From an uncultured Lachnospiraceae bacterium (GTDB lineage Bacteria > Bacillota > Clostridia > Lachnospirales > Lachnospiraceae), in assembly GCA_948470335.1 (NCBI GenBank), contig CAOKOL010000035.1, forward strand, positions 1-39,959: a stretch of DNA of 39,959 nucleotides. Direction: 5' to 3'. Each line of letters opens with the position of its first letter. Positions within the stretch are counted from its first letter, which is position 1. The notes beneath the pieces were generated by a model. The model did no database searches and was not told the DNA's origin. It saw nothing but the letters and a program-made list of their open reading frames with translations. Positions 17,901-25,824 of this stretch are shown in pieces. A program made the translations under genes and the position numbers.

Positions 17901-20293
17901 ATGTTCGCGAACTGGAAGATTATGTGGACGGACTGGAAGAAAGCCATAACGGCGCCCATGGGGAGACGGCTTCGGACGCAGTGCGGTATGAGTACCGCAG
18001 GGCCGAATGTATCTTAAATATGACGGATATTCTAACGGATCATATGATGTTTTCTCTCCCTGCCAGTCAGGTGCTTCTGGGACTGGGAAACAGTGACCAG
18101 GAGAAAAAGCTGGCTGATTCGACGGAAGCCATGGGCGAACTGCTGGAATTGTTTTATCAGCATAAAGGACTGGCTTCCTCCTTTGCGGCGGGCACCGATC
18201 TGGAAACCGCGGTGAAAAACCATTTGCCCGATCAGTACCTGAATATCCGTTACATGGAGATTCCGTCCGGCGCTTTTTTCTATGCGTCGGAAAATCATAT
18301 CGGAATGGACTGGAATGAGTCCGGAAGTCTGCTGGACGGAACATGTCTGGCGGTTGATGCGGAGGGAAAATATGAAAGCGGCGCTGATTACGAGGCATCC
18401 GATAAAAAGAGCCGGCAGCGTATTTTATCGGATTTGGGACGGGGATTGGCCCATGTGATCGGTCATCAGCTTGGAGCGGAAACCTGGGGAGAGGAAGAAG
18501 TGACCGCCGATTATTTCGCGGCCCTGGCTCAGCCGGCTGACCGGAACGACAATGGGGGAGTTTCGTATGACCAGGTGTTTGACCGTGTTACTTCCGGAAC
18601 CGCCTGGGGAATGGAAAACCGGTTAAGCAGATCCGCCATGTACTGGCAGCTTCATCTGGCCTATGACCGGAACGATCAATATAAGCAGTACCGGAATTAT
18701 CAGGAGATCTGCGAAAACCTGTTCTTTGCCCGGCTGAGCAGCTATGCGAGAAATCCGGCTTTGGCGCCCACAGGAATCGAACTGAATCTGTCAGGAGATC
18801 CGAACCAGGTATTTATGCGGCTTGCCAGCAGTGCCGCCCAGCGTAATCTGACGGAATTTTTTACCCGCTGGGGACTTGTGCCGGATGAGGAAACCAGTGC
18901 CTATATGGAGCAGTATGCTCCGGAAGAGCGGGCTATTTATTATCTGGATGATGCCGCCTGGGCTTATACACTGGAGCAGGAAACAGAAAATGCCAGCATA
19001 TCAGGACAGGAGTGCGTGACGGTTCAGGCTGCCGGTTCAGACGGAACCGTCACGCTGACAACCACGTTTACGCCGGAGACGGCAGAGACTGCCAATGCCG
19101 GAGAGCGTCTTGTGCAGGGATATGAAATTGTCCGTGTTGTTACGGAGCAGGGCCAGGAGAAAAGAGAGACTATCGGGTTTACCAGGGACGGAACCTTTGT
19201 CGATTCACTGTCCGGCATAACCTGCAGAACCCTGTCTTATGAGGTGACAGCCATTGACAGGTGGATGAATCGTTCCGCCGTTTTCCGCACGGAAGCGATG
19301 GAAGCGGAAGGAGACGGCCGTCTGGACCACAGCTTTTGGACTGTGGAAACCAATATGATTTCCGAGGCTGATTATAAAATCGCCGCAAATCAGGAACATC
19401 CCTGTAAAAGCAGTACGATGACGGCGGCAGAGCGGATCGGGGACGGACGGTCCGACACCACATTTACCGGGCGGTCTGACGATGAAGATCCTTACTGGAT
19501 CTTAAAGCTGGGACGAAATATGCCTGTTTCTGCCCTCCGGTATACGCTGGCGGCGGACAACGGCAGGCCACTGACGCCTGTTTCCGATTACCGGATTGAA
19601 GTCAGCACAGACGGGGAACAGTATGTTCAGGCAGCGAAAGGAACGCTGGAACTGACAGAGGGAGCGGCCATGATTCATTTGGGCGGTGAACAGGCTGCGG
19701 TTTATGAAGCTTCCTATATAAAACTGACAGCGGTTGGACAGAAAGGAACGGATCTTTCCTGTACGGAACTGGAACTGTACGGATCGTCCGGAGACAATGT
19801 GTCTTTCCAGGCGGATCAGGAAAATCAGATCAGCGCCGGGATTCTGCAGGAAACCTATATATACGGACCGAATCCGGAAGATCAGGTGCCGGCCGGCGCA
19901 CTGGTTCTGATCGGAGAATGGCAGGGCCGAAATCCGGCCGGCGCAGAGGTAATCCTGTATGACGAACAGGGGGAAATCCTGGGAGGCGTCAATGAGGATG
20001 GCAGTCCGAAAGCCGGACAGACGATCCTTGCCCCCGAACCGTCGAAGGACGGGGAGGAAATTGCGGAGGGGGAAATGTCAAAGGGGATTTGGCTTTACTG
20101 GCTGGATTCCGACAAAGGGCGTTCGGCAATCGATCTTCCTGAGCAAGTGCGCGCAGAGCTGTATTGGACCGAAACAGAAAACGACGCAGGCGAAAACGAA
20201 GCGGATATTACCGGGCGGAAACGATGGGTAGTCAGTGATACGCCTTTTACAAAACTGCCGAAGGAGCTGCCCACAGTGCGGCTAGAACAGTAG
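14945..20293 (+). CDS. Large exported multidomain protein with dockerin, Fn3, discoidin-like and degenerate M60-like domains
   Basis: A 1782-residue protein with a GTG start. A signal peptide covers about residues 1-33 (basic start, then AACILAAMLMIGSADFSVFA). An acidic, low-complexity stretch (35-100) follows. A type I dockerin is visible at about 206-262: GDVNEDGQLNEADA, then CDLNKDGRVDLLDLNYF, with two calcium-loop repeats. Two Fn3 domains lie at about 426-510 and 518-605 and a discoidin-like module at about 615-775. An M60 (enhancin-like) region spans about 855-1330, with EEVTADYFAAL matching the family's downstream 'EVT.N.fSl' motif. The zinc motif reads HVIGH (1170-1174), so the catalytic glutamate of HExxH is valine. 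A second discoidin-like domain is at about 1480-1625. There is no LPXTG motif. It probably binds host glycans or glycoproteins rather than cutting them. Confidence 0.75.
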   Translation: MKKRIVRMKTVRAAACILAAMLMIGSADFSVFADRESDAAQESSGENTDGENSGEDNQEESGEQNSDTPEQDENGEAETTDETEEETEEASPEPEMIEADMGAVEVTLTAGIRVKADQTFQVLLKSRNDTERGELTLESQSGGTPATDRIRFSALSEGSYQLVVAGDGYITYIQDLEVKKQGVRVSLYTGKTAGFSKEARPGLLVYGDVNEDGQLNEADAAEIVAAIEAGQEGGSCDLNKDGRVDLLDLNYFTEFSENYQWQQATVETFIPSESVISRTVNDTQVQEGSLDSALDKEGQAVLGTVSGNAISEENPLGVELDFSRTLKTATVEEIRLASPGTGSQSIDAGAVDVTYVKNGRTKTKRFPVVRTAGGELRADFGDRLEVRKAVVWITQAAGGTGSQAALTGIEFISNKNSRMPEPEPAVPSGISITPNGSFFTVSWEKGANVTGYEVNVSFGEAVENYKTGGNRLEVYQFNGEALKENEEYEVQVQAVNGAWKSGYSQPVAIAMKPGRVPEAPGHVSLEAGVGSLAVAWKPCEDADSYNLFYKSASNDTYEKKTGIRNTTYELKELAEGERYQVYVTAVSSMGESQPSLTSAARTMLEASVTLPEYNLINRSEGTGEPSRHIWSVSIGEAAVMADSPLDQEKGSGLGLFDNSQTSRMRYEGRDFGVSASAGPDEGVTVRLDQVYEVGMIAFVPAGDTAPYTDARVWYWDGQNQRHEAKQVTLTEQGKEGAHYYLIRMDGVRTSRLQIGVSRGADGPEHISISEIRLYTYDSIEQDITNLFADALHTELKADVDEEDIQELRQQLDTEDAVSGVYYPRRQELLDQLDEAQDILNGEKPEDIMAVNPVISAEYDKELQVKGLIGWQPLGVTAAAGERLTVYVSHPDMEPGEEAKLQLYFTQHHGEQEAYSRAQPLRIGRNEITVPQISDINKEKGGALYIQYNGKDEKDQYRVRVNGGDRYPVLNLYQVPEEERENRIRTYVRELEDYVDGLEESHNGAHGETASDAVRYEYRRAECILNMTDILTDHMMFSLPASQVLLGLGNSDQEKKLADSTEAMGELLELFYQHKGLASSFAAGTDLETAVKNHLPDQYLNIRYMEIPSGAFFYASENHIGMDWNESGSLLDGTCLAVDAEGKYESGADYEASDKKSRQRILSDLGRGLAHVIGHQLGAETWGEEEVTADYFAALAQPADRNDNGGVSYDQVFDRVTSGTAWGMENRLSRSAMYWQLHLAYDRNDQYKQYRNYQEICENLFFARLSSYARNPALAPTGIELNLSGDPNQVFMRLASSAAQRNLTEFFTRWGLVPDEETSAYMEQYAPEERAIYYLDDAAWAYTLEQETENASISGQECVTVQAAGSDGTVTLTTTFTPETAETANAGERLVQGYEIVRVVTEQGQEKRETIGFTRDGTFVDSLSGITCRTLSYEVTAIDRWMNRSAVFRTEAMEAEGDGRLDHSFWTVETNMISEADYKIAANQEHPCKSSTMTAAERIGDGRSDTTFTGRSDDEDPYWILKLGRNMPVSALRYTLAADNGRPLTPVSDYRIEVSTDGEQYVQAAKGTLELTEGAAMIHLGGEQAAVYEASYIKLTAVGQKGTDLSCTELELYGSSGDNVSFQADQENQISAGILQETYIYGPNPEDQVPAGALVLIGEWQGRNPAGAEVILYDEQGEILGGVNEDGSPKAGQTILAPEPSKDGEEIAEGEMSKGIWLYWLDSDKGRSAIDLPEQVRAELYWTETENDAGENEADITGRKRWVVSDTPFTKLPKELPTVRLEQ

Positions 20294-20302
20294 AAACGGC
20301 CT

Positions 20303-21238
20303 GTGACAGAGTGGAAAATGGTTGAAAGAATGCGGAAAAAAACAGAAAAGAAAAGAGTCGGCTCAGCATTGCCGGCGGTTCTGATTGCCTTTATGGTATG
20401 TGCTTTGCGGGGGGGAATACCGGCAAATCCGGTTATCGCCGCTGCCAAAACGGCGGCGGTGACGCTGACCGTAGAGGGAAACGAGGTTAAAGTGGCTCTT
20501 GAACTGCCTTCGGAAGCACAGGAAGGACAGTCGAATTATGATGAGACAAAATCTCTGCAGTTGGGCTTTCAGGTAAACATCCTTCGCGGCGAAGGAGAGA
20601 AGTATCGTCTCTCTTTCGTATTTGACAATGAGATTACCAGCAGTGTAAAACAGTTCAGCTATCAGGAGGAGACCGGGCTTCTGCAAATTTATCTGTCGGG
20701 GGAACAGGATTTGTATGCGGGCAGCGGCATTACGCTGGGGCGCATTGTGGTGGAATCGACAGGAAATTCTGATGTGACGGCCAGCATTCGTGTGGCGGAA
20801 AACAGTTTGAAAACGGTGAACGACGCCTTTGAGCTGCAGGAACAGCCCTTTACCGCGCCGGAGATGGTGCAGGTGACGGCAGACGTAAAACAGACGGAAA
20901 AAAACAGCCAAGCGGGAGAGGAAGCCGCAGAAAACGGGACAGAAAAACGGGAGGGAGAAACGGGAGGAACAGCCGGAGCGGACGCGGAAAGTCTACAGGA
21001 AAAAACCGCGGAAGAGGATGCCGGCGGGACACAGGAACAAAAGCCGCTGCTTCGATTGGTTCAAGCGGAAGAACAGGAACGGTTTTCTCTGAAAGATTTC
21101 TCGGTCCGGAGACTTCTGGCAAACGGAAAAACCCGCATTTTGCTGGGCATTGTGGCTGCTGCTGCCGCTGCGCTGGTTCTGGGAATCATCATAAGAATCG
21201 TTCATAACCAGAAGAAGAAAAAGAAGAAATGGTGGTAA
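20303..21238 (+). CDS. Membrane-anchored exported protein with cohesin-like domain
   Basis: A 311-residue protein with a GTG start at 20303; ATGs at 20318 and 20330 are equally possible because no strong SD is seen. The N-terminal signal segment (about 18-48: VGSALPAVLIAFMVCALRG) is followed by a beta-rich domain at about 50-190. Its later part, IYLSGEQDLYAGSGITLGRI followed by VVESTGNSDVTASIRV, resembles the second half of cohesins, where 'G..g.G.l..i.f.v...g...i.l' recurs. A Glu/Gly-rich linker (195-260) leads to one membrane helix (ILLGIVAAAAAALVLGIII) and a lysine-rich cytoplasmic tail ending in KKKKKKWW. It lies 9 bases after the dockerin-bearing protein, so it may display that protein on the cell surface. 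The cohesin call is by pattern only. Confidence 0.6.
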   Translation: MTEWKMVERMRKKTEKKRVGSALPAVLIAFMVCALRGGIPANPVIAAAKTAAVTLTVEGNEVKVALELPSEAQEGQSNYDETKSLQLGFQVNILRGEGEKYRLSFVFDNEITSSVKQFSYQEETGLLQIYLSGEQDLYAGSGITLGRIVVESTGNSDVTASIRVAENSLKTVNDAFELQEQPFTAPEMVQVTADVKQTEKNSQAGEEAAENGTEKREGETGGTAGADAESLQEKTAEEDAGGTQEQKPLLRLVQAEEQERFSLKDFSVRRLLANGKTRILLGIVAAAAAALVLGIIIRIVHNQKKKKKKWW

Positions 21239-21243
21239 AAGTT

Positions 21244-21272
21244 CCCCCCGACGGAAGCTGCCGGGGGGATTT
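21244..21272. terminator. Bidirectional terminator
   Basis: CCCCCCG (21244-21250) pairs with CGGGGGG (21262-21268) and is followed by ATTTT. It sits between two convergent genes, the cohesin-like protein and sleC, whose stop codons are only 36 bases apart. Confidence 0.75.
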
Positions 21273-21274
21273 TC

Positions 21275-22534
21275 CTAGATCTGTTCCGCGATTCTCGTGA
21301 CGGCTACAAAAATCTGGGAAATTTTATACCATGTCCGATAATCTACGACCCCCGTGACAGGAAGGCCGAATACCGACTGAAATTCCTCTACGGCCCGCCG
21401 GGTATTTTCTCCGAATATCCCGTCGGGTACCAGAGAGGGAATGGCGGTGTATACGGCGGCAATGGCGTTTAACTGTTCCTGCATCTGCCGCACCTTCGGA
21501 CCGCTTGAACCGATGGTCAGCTCATATCCGGGCCAGGAGGAGGGGATACCGCTGATCTGCTCGGCGGAATTGATATACATGTCGTCTCCATAATAATATC
21601 TGATAATATCTATGGGGTCATATCCCTGTTCCCCCAGCGACTGACTGCCCCACTGAGACATCCAGTCCGGGCAGGTAACCCGCCGGCCGTCACAATACTG
21701 TGTGAAAATCGGCTGTTTTACATCCGGTCTTGACAGATAGCTGCTGAAAATTTCGTCCACGGCCAGGCTGATGCTTTCGAAAATATTTCGGCCGTAGATC
21801 CACTTCTGGTCGTAAGCGGTGGAGGACGTGATGGTGAATTCGTATCCGCGATTTCTGTACCATTCGGTGTAAACCCTGTTCAGTGCAATGGACTGAATCG
21901 CCAGGATATTGGCAATTATGGTATTGGGCGCCCAGGTGGCATAGATTTCGCTGGAAGCCACATTTTTAATGTAATCAATATACGGAACATAATAGTTCGG
22001 CGCGGAAGAGTCAGAGGGAACGCCGTCATGAACGATAATGGTCTCAGGAATAACGACCCGGCTTAAGACGATCTCGCCGCTCTGATTTACAGGTTTGATT
22101 TCGTCCTCCGGGATTTTCTGCGGATAATCTCCATATAGCGTATGATCGGGAATATTGATATCTTCCTCCTGTATGTCCGGCTCCAATGGGATCAGCCGGG
22201 CAGGCTGTATGGACAGCGAACCGGGCAGGACCTCGGAACCGGAGATGACAAGAGGCTCAAAGCCGGGTGCCCGGACGGTGACGGTATAATCGGCATAGGG
22301 TTTCTGCTCTGAAGGCTCCAGACTGTATTCAATAGGCGGCGCGGACAGATCGATGGTATCGGTCTGTCCGGACAGATCCGTGGAGACCTCCTCCAGAATA
22401 TTTTCAGGGTCCATTCCATAGGAAACGGATACGACAGCGTCAGACACGGGATAGTTATTGGCAGCCGAAACCACATTGACCCGGAGCTGTCCGGTACCGG
22501 TAAGCTGCGAGGCAGACAGAGGATGTTTACTCAT
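21275..22534 (-). CDS. sleC: Spore cortex-lytic enzyme SleC (germination)
   Basis: A 419-residue protein closely resembling clostridial SleC in layout. An N-terminal pre-pro region (1 to about 125) is followed by TLYGDYPQKIP, then a SpoIID/LytB-type lytic domain at about 180-340. That domain contains YIKNVASSEIYATW (Glu196 is the likely catalytic acid), LNRVYTEWYRNRGYEFTI, TAYDQKWIYGRN and QYCDGRRVTCPDWMSQWG. The C terminus (about 345-410) is a PG_binding_1 domain: GSSGPKVRQMQEQLNAI, then DGIFGENTRRAVEEFQ. Family knowledge: SleC is stored as a zymogen in the spore and activated by Csp proteases to degrade cortex during germination. Its presence implies a spore former. An AAAGGA precedes the start. 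No sporulation sigma-factor promoter was identified by eye. Confidence 0.88.
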   Translation of the reverse strand: MSKHPLSASQLTGTGQLRVNVVSAANNYPVSDAVVSVSYGMDPENILEEVSTDLSGQTDTIDLSAPPIEYSLEPSEQKPYADYTVTVRAPGFEPLVISGSEVLPGSLSIQPARLIPLEPDIQEEDINIPDHTLYGDYPQKIPEDEIKPVNQSGEIVLSRVVIPETIIVHDGVPSDSSAPNYYVPYIDYIKNVASSEIYATWAPNTIIANILAIQSIALNRVYTEWYRNRGYEFTITSSTAYDQKWIYGRNIFESISLAVDEIFSSYLSRPDVKQPIFTQYCDGRRVTCPDWMSQWGSQSLGEQGYDPIDIIRYYYGDDMYINSAEQISGIPSSWPGYELTIGSSGPKVRQMQEQLNAIAAVYTAIPSLVPDGIFGENTRRAVEEFQSVFGLPVTGVVDYRTWYKISQIFVAVTRIAEQI

Positions 22535-22593
22535 AGAAAAGTCCTTTTGTGTTCAGATTACTTCAGTATATGCAGATTTTTCGGATTCTGCGC

Positions 22594-22621
22594 TTGACTA
22601 TTGAAAAAAAAGTGATATACT
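22594..22621 (+). promoter_or_regulatory. Promoter of tRNA-Gly
   Basis: TTGACT (22594-22599) and TATACT (22616-22621) are 16 bases apart, on the + strand, about 50 bases before the tRNA. It lies in the divergent gap next to the sleC start. Confidence 0.72.
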
Positions 22622-22670
22622 ATAGAAAGCGGCAGGAAAAGCTGCTGTTTTCTAAATATATATTTTTTAT

Positions 22671-22741
22671 GCGGATATGGTTCATCGGTAGAACGCCAGC
22701 TTCCCAAGCTGGAAAGGGGGGTTCGATTCCCCTTATCCGCT
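22671..22741 (+). tRNA. tRNA-Gly (anticodon CCC)
   Basis: A full cloverleaf is visible: acceptor GCGGATA pairs with TATCCGC; the D arm GTTC..GAAC holds the ATCGGTA loop; the anticodon stem CCAGC/GCTGG encloses TTCCCAA, giving anticodon CCC; the T arm has TTCGATT between GGGGG and CCCCT. No CCA is encoded. A T-run follows directly at 22741. It decodes GGG codons. Confidence 0.93.
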
Positions 22742-22897
22742 TTTTTGTATTGTAAATTTAGTTATGAGCCTGTCGGCAAACCTGCCCTAAAAAGCCCTGT
22801 GGAACGTATCCTTTTTACCTGTGATACACTGAATTGGCAGGGCGCCGGATATTCGGATTTTTTACAAGCCAGTTTTTTGAGAGGAGTGGAGCAGGGG

Positions 22898-23842
22898 TTG
22901 AAGCAGCTTTATTTTAAGGCAGATGATGCCTGGGAGTCGGAACGGCTGGACAAATATCTGGCAAAGCAGTGCGGGGATCTGTCCAGGTCATATATTCAGA
23001 AGCTGTTGAAGGAAGGACATGTACTGGTAAACGGCCGGCCCGCAAAGAGCAGTTATCGGCTGGCGGACCGGGATGAGGTTTCATTTTCGGTACCGGATGC
23101 CATTGTTCCGGAAATATTGCCGGAGGACATTCCGCTGGATATCGTATATGAGGATCAGGATGTGATTCTGGTGAATAAGCCGAAAGGGATGGTAGTGCAT
23201 CCGGCGGCAGGCCATTATTCCGGTACGCTGGTAAATGGTCTGATGTATCATTGCCGGGACAGTCTGTCAGGAATCAACGGTGTAATGCGTCCGGGAATCG
23301 TCCACCGGATTGATAAGGATACCTCAGGGCTTCTGATTGTCTGTAAAAATGACCAGGCCCATGCCTGTATCGCAGAACAACTGAAAGTTCATTCCATTAC
23401 CCGGCGGTATCAGGCGATTGTACACGGACGTTTCCAGGAGGAAACGGGAACGATTAACGCCCCTGTGGGCCGGAATCCCCATGACAGAATGAAAATGGCC
23501 GTGAACAGAACCAACGGCAAAGAGGCTGTCACCCATTACAAAGTGCTGCGGCAGTGGGAGAGATATGCCCTGGTGGAATGCCGGCTGGAAACCGGGCGCA
23601 CCCATCAGATCCGCGTCCATATGTCCTATCGGAACCACCCGCTGTTAGGAGATTATGTGTATGGCCCCGATCCGAATCCCGTGAAATGCAAAGGCATTAC
23701 GCTGTCAGGGCAGGCGCTGCATGCACAGGTATTCGGCTTTGTCCATCCGTCAAGCAAAAAATATTTGGAGTTTGAGGCGCCGCTGCCGGAGTATTTTGCG
23801 GCGGCCGCAGAGCGGCTGGGGGCGGCATCAGGCGAAGGTTAA
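22898..23842 (+). CDS. RluD-family 23S rRNA pseudouridine synthase
   Basis: A 314-residue protein. I place the start at the TTG at 22898, because GGAG ends six bases upstream and because RluD proteins begin about 15 residues before the S4 domain; the reading frame is open further upstream, but that part has no family match. The S4 RNA-binding domain is at about 15-75 (ERLDKYLAKQ, then RSYIQKLLKEGHVLVNG). The catalytic domain has IVYEDQDVILVNKPKGMVVH, then IVHRIDKDTSGLLIV with the active-site aspartate in HRIDKDTSG, and ETGRTHQIRVHM. RluD and relatives isomerise uridines in helix 69 of 23S rRNA; the exact site here cannot be assigned. The gene follows the tRNA by 156 bases with no clear separate promoter seen. 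Confidence 0.88.
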   Translation: MKQLYFKADDAWESERLDKYLAKQCGDLSRSYIQKLLKEGHVLVNGRPAKSSYRLADRDEVSFSVPDAIVPEILPEDIPLDIVYEDQDVILVNKPKGMVVHPAAGHYSGTLVNGLMYHCRDSLSGINGVMRPGIVHRIDKDTSGLLIVCKNDQAHACIAEQLKVHSITRRYQAIVHGRFQEETGTINAPVGRNPHDRMKMAVNRTNGKEAVTHYKVLRQWERYALVECRLETGRTHQIRVHMSYRNHPLLGDYVYGPDPNPVKCKGITLSGQALHAQVFGFVHPSSKKYLEFEAPLPEYFAAAAERLGAASGEG

Positions 23843-23930
23843 GGCAGGTTTCAGACGAACAGCAGTGAAGCGGACATTTTGAAATTGCTTTATAAATTTG
23901 ACAAAAAATATGGGAATTATCAAAAAAGTG

Positions 23931-23939
23931 TGCTATACT
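23931..23939 (+). promoter_or_regulatory. Extended -10 promoter element
   Basis: TGCTATACT is an extended -10 (TGnTATACT) located 53 bases before the cytidylate-kinase-like gene. A TTGACA at 23898-23903 lies too far upstream (30-base spacing) to pair with it. Confidence 0.4.
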
Positions 23940-23991
23940 ATATGCAAAGTACAGCAAACATCTTTGGTATGCTGCGGAGGAGGTTGTTCGT

Positions 23992-24615
23992 ATGGATAAA
24001 AAAGTAGTTATAACGATAGGACGTGAGAGCGGCAGTGGCGGGAAGCATATCGGCGAACTGATTGCACAAAAGCTGGACATTAAATTTTATGATAAGGAAC
24101 TGTTGGCTGTGGCCGCGAAAAACAGCGGTTTGTGTGAGGAAATTTTTGAATTTCATGATGAAAAGCCGACAAATTCCTTTTTATATTCCCTAGTAACCGA
24201 CACATACTCCATGGGGTATAATAACACCAGTTTTCTGGATATGCCTCTGAACCAGAAAGTATTCCTGGCTCAGTTTGACGCGATTAAAAAGATCGCGGAA
24301 GAGGAGTCCTGTGTGATCGTGGGACGGTGTGCCGATTATGCGCTGGCAGATCACCCCGGCGTGACCACCGTATTTATTCACGGTGAGCTGGAAGATAAGC
24401 TGAATTATCTCATGGAATATTATAAGCTGCCGTTAAACAAGGCAAAGGAATTTATGGTGAAGACGGATAAGAGCCGTGCCAGCTATTATAATTACTATGC
24501 TGACAAGAGATGGGGCAGTTCAAAGAGCTATGATATCTGTATCAACAGCAGTATGCTGGGACATGAAGGCACCGCGGATTTCCTGGTAGAGCTGATTAAG
24601 AGAAGATTTCAGTAA
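23992..24615 (+). CDS. Cytidylate kinase-like P-loop protein
   Basis: A 207-residue protein of the cytidylate kinase-like family (AAA_26 type). It opens with VVITIGRESGSGGKHIGELI, a GxxGSGG nucleotide-binding loop shifted from the classic GxxxxGKS/T, then FYDKELLAVAAK, which matches the family's 'fyDreil..a'. ESCVIVGRCADYAL (about 103-116) is a second family landmark. It is shorter than Cmk proper and common in clostridia, where the physiological substrate is unclear. The ATG is preceded by GGAGGAGGT about 8 bases upstream. A large hairpin follows the stop. Confidence 0.82.
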   Translation: MDKKVVITIGRESGSGGKHIGELIAQKLDIKFYDKELLAVAAKNSGLCEEIFEFHDEKPTNSFLYSLVTDTYSMGYNNTSFLDMPLNQKVFLAQFDAIKKIAEEESCVIVGRCADYALADHPGVTTVFIHGELEDKLNYLMEYYKLPLNKAKEFMVKTDKSRASYYNYYADKRWGSSKSYDICINSSMLGHEGTADFLVELIKRRFQ

Positions 24616-24646
24616 ATGATCCGGCGATAAACAGTCATAAAACGCG

Positions 24647-24700
24647 GAAAGCGGCGTTCCCTGATCCCTGATTTGGAGGGAGAGGGGGAACGCCGCTTTC
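24647..24700. terminator. Large hairpin between convergent genes
   Basis: Fifteen perfectly paired bases (24647-24661 with 24686-24700, GAAAGCGGCGTTCCC and its complement) enclose a loop that itself contains CCCT/AGGG. It separates the kinase-like gene from the convergent XRE gene. The T-rich tract after it is interrupted, so termination strength is uncertain. Confidence 0.6.
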
Positions 24701-24731
24701 AGTATCCGTTTAATATTTTATTTCTTTTTAT

Positions 24732-24962
24732 TTACAATTCATTCTCGTCCGTTTCCTCTTCATCCTCGGCATATTCGAGAATATCGCCGGGCTGGCAGTT
24801 CAAAGCTTTGCAGATTGCGTTTAGTGTGCTGAAGCGAACGGCTTTTACTTTTCCTGTTTTCAGGTAGGAAAGATTGACATTTGATATTCCAACCTGGGCC
24901 GCAAGGTCGTTTAACCGCATTTTTCTGTCCGCCAACACCCTGTCAAGACGAATAATAATCAT
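24732..24962 (-). CDS. XRE-family helix-turn-helix regulator (YozG-like)
   Basis: A 76-residue, single-domain Cro/C1-type repressor. LNDLAAQVGISNVNLSYLKT (residues 18-37) holds the helix-turn-helix, and FSTLNAICKALNCQPGDILE (44-63) is the family's closing part; an acidic tail follows. The start overlaps the stop of the membrane protein before it by four bases. This DUF2975-XRE pairing is seen widely in Firmicutes, and the regulator may control the pair itself or report on the membrane. A promoter for the pair lies at 25605-25633. Confidence 0.87.
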   Translation of the reverse strand: MIIIRLDRVLADRKMRLNDLAAQVGISNVNLSYLKTGKVKAVRFSTLNAICKALNCQPGDILEYAEDEEETDENEL

Positions 24963-25585
24963 AGCGTATGATCCACCTCATCCTGTAAATATATTCCATA
25001 ATGAATGATATAGGCGGCTACAAGAAAAGCAACATTCGGAATGATGCCGCTTAATATATCTTTTCCCGTGGCGACTGCAATTCGTCCGTCGCAGATCAGA
25101 TTGACAAGAGCAGCAATCAGCAATTTGGCAAGAGGAGCAAAAAGAGCCGCGGATAACTGCAGCAGTCCATAATAAAGTAAATAAAATGCATTTTGTTCCG
25201 TGAAAATCTGTCCGTTGCTGATGTTGATAAATACGCGGCTTAAAAACCAGAAGGCAAAGATCAGAGGAACCACACTGACTGCAAACATAAGGGAAATCCC
25301 GATCTGAATGGTCAGATCGATTTGATCGTCAGCATCTGCCCACACGTGAATATCGTCATTGGTGTACACAGTCAGAGAGCGGGAAGACGGGTTATGATTT
25401 TTTTCCGCATAGATTGCAGAACTATAAGACGCAGTACTTGTATGAAGATAAAAAGTCTGCCGCCCCATCAGACTCAGAGCCAGAGTCAGCAAAAGAATCA
25501 GTATGGCGAGATAGCAGGCGAATGTCATAAACCTGGCGGCAAGTTTTGCATAGCGTTTGTTAATCAGTTTCCGTATTTGTTTCAT
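24959..25585 (-). CDS. DUF2975 membrane protein
   Basis: A 208-residue protein with four likely membrane helices: about 16-40 (FMTFACYLAILILLLTLALS), 95-115, 135-155 and 180-198. A polar external loop sits between the first two. This is the DUF2975 layout. It is the first gene of a two-gene unit with the XRE regulator, with ATGA overlap. Function is not established for the family; a sensor or signal-transmitting partner of the regulator is a plausible inference. AGAGGTGAT precedes the start. Confidence 0.82.
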   Translation of the reverse strand: MKQIRKLINKRYAKLAARFMTFACYLAILILLLTLALSLMGRQTFYLHTSTASYSSAIYAEKNHNPSSRSLTVYTNDDIHVWADADDQIDLTIQIGISLMFAVSVVPLIFAFWFLSRVFINISNGQIFTEQNAFYLLYYGLLQLSAALFAPLAKLLIAALVNLICDGRIAVATGKDILSGIIPNVAFLVAAYIIHYGIYLQDEVDHTL

Positions 25586-25604
25586 ATTAGATCACCTCTA
25601 TTTT

Positions 25605-25633
25605 AGAATAGCAGATGAATTCTATTATGTCAA
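25605..25633 (-). promoter_or_regulatory. Promoter of the DUF2975-XRE pair
   Basis: On the - strand TTGACA (25633-25628) and TATTCT (25610-25605) are 17 bases apart. Just upstream, TTAATG-TTAAT-CATTAA (25641-25657) is a small palindrome that could be an operator, for example of the XRE protein. Confidence 0.72.
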
Positions 25634-25729
25634 TAAAATTTTAATGTTAATCATTAATTATTTAATGTAGATAAAAGTTTTTGGTCAGCGGGCCGCTTTG
25701 GCGGCATTCTACTTTTCCGCCGCACACGT

Positions 25730-25776
25730 AAAAATGCCGGCAAAGCCCGAAAAAAATGGGCGATACCGACATTTTT
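25730..25776 (-). terminator. Terminator after glmS
   Basis: AAAAATG.CGG (25730-25740) pairs with CCG.CATTTTT (25766-25776), with an inner GCCC/GGGC stem. It begins about 50 bases past the glmS stop and ends in a T-run on either strand. The remaining bases between 25657 and 25824 show no gene. Confidence 0.7.
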
Positions 25777-25824
25777 GATGAAGTATCCGATAAAATATGG
25801 CAGTAACGTATCTTGCCGGATGAT

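Noticed and set aside
17823..18398. 191-residue frame on the - strand
   Set aside because: Shadow of the large exported protein; proline- and arginine-rich, with no motif.
20363..20911. 182-residue frame on the - strand
   Set aside because: Lies opposite the cohesin-like gene, which has a signal peptide and membrane anchor in the right order.
23898..23939. TTGACA paired with TATACT as one promoter
   Set aside because: The spacing is 30 bases, far from 16-18; only the extended -10 was kept.
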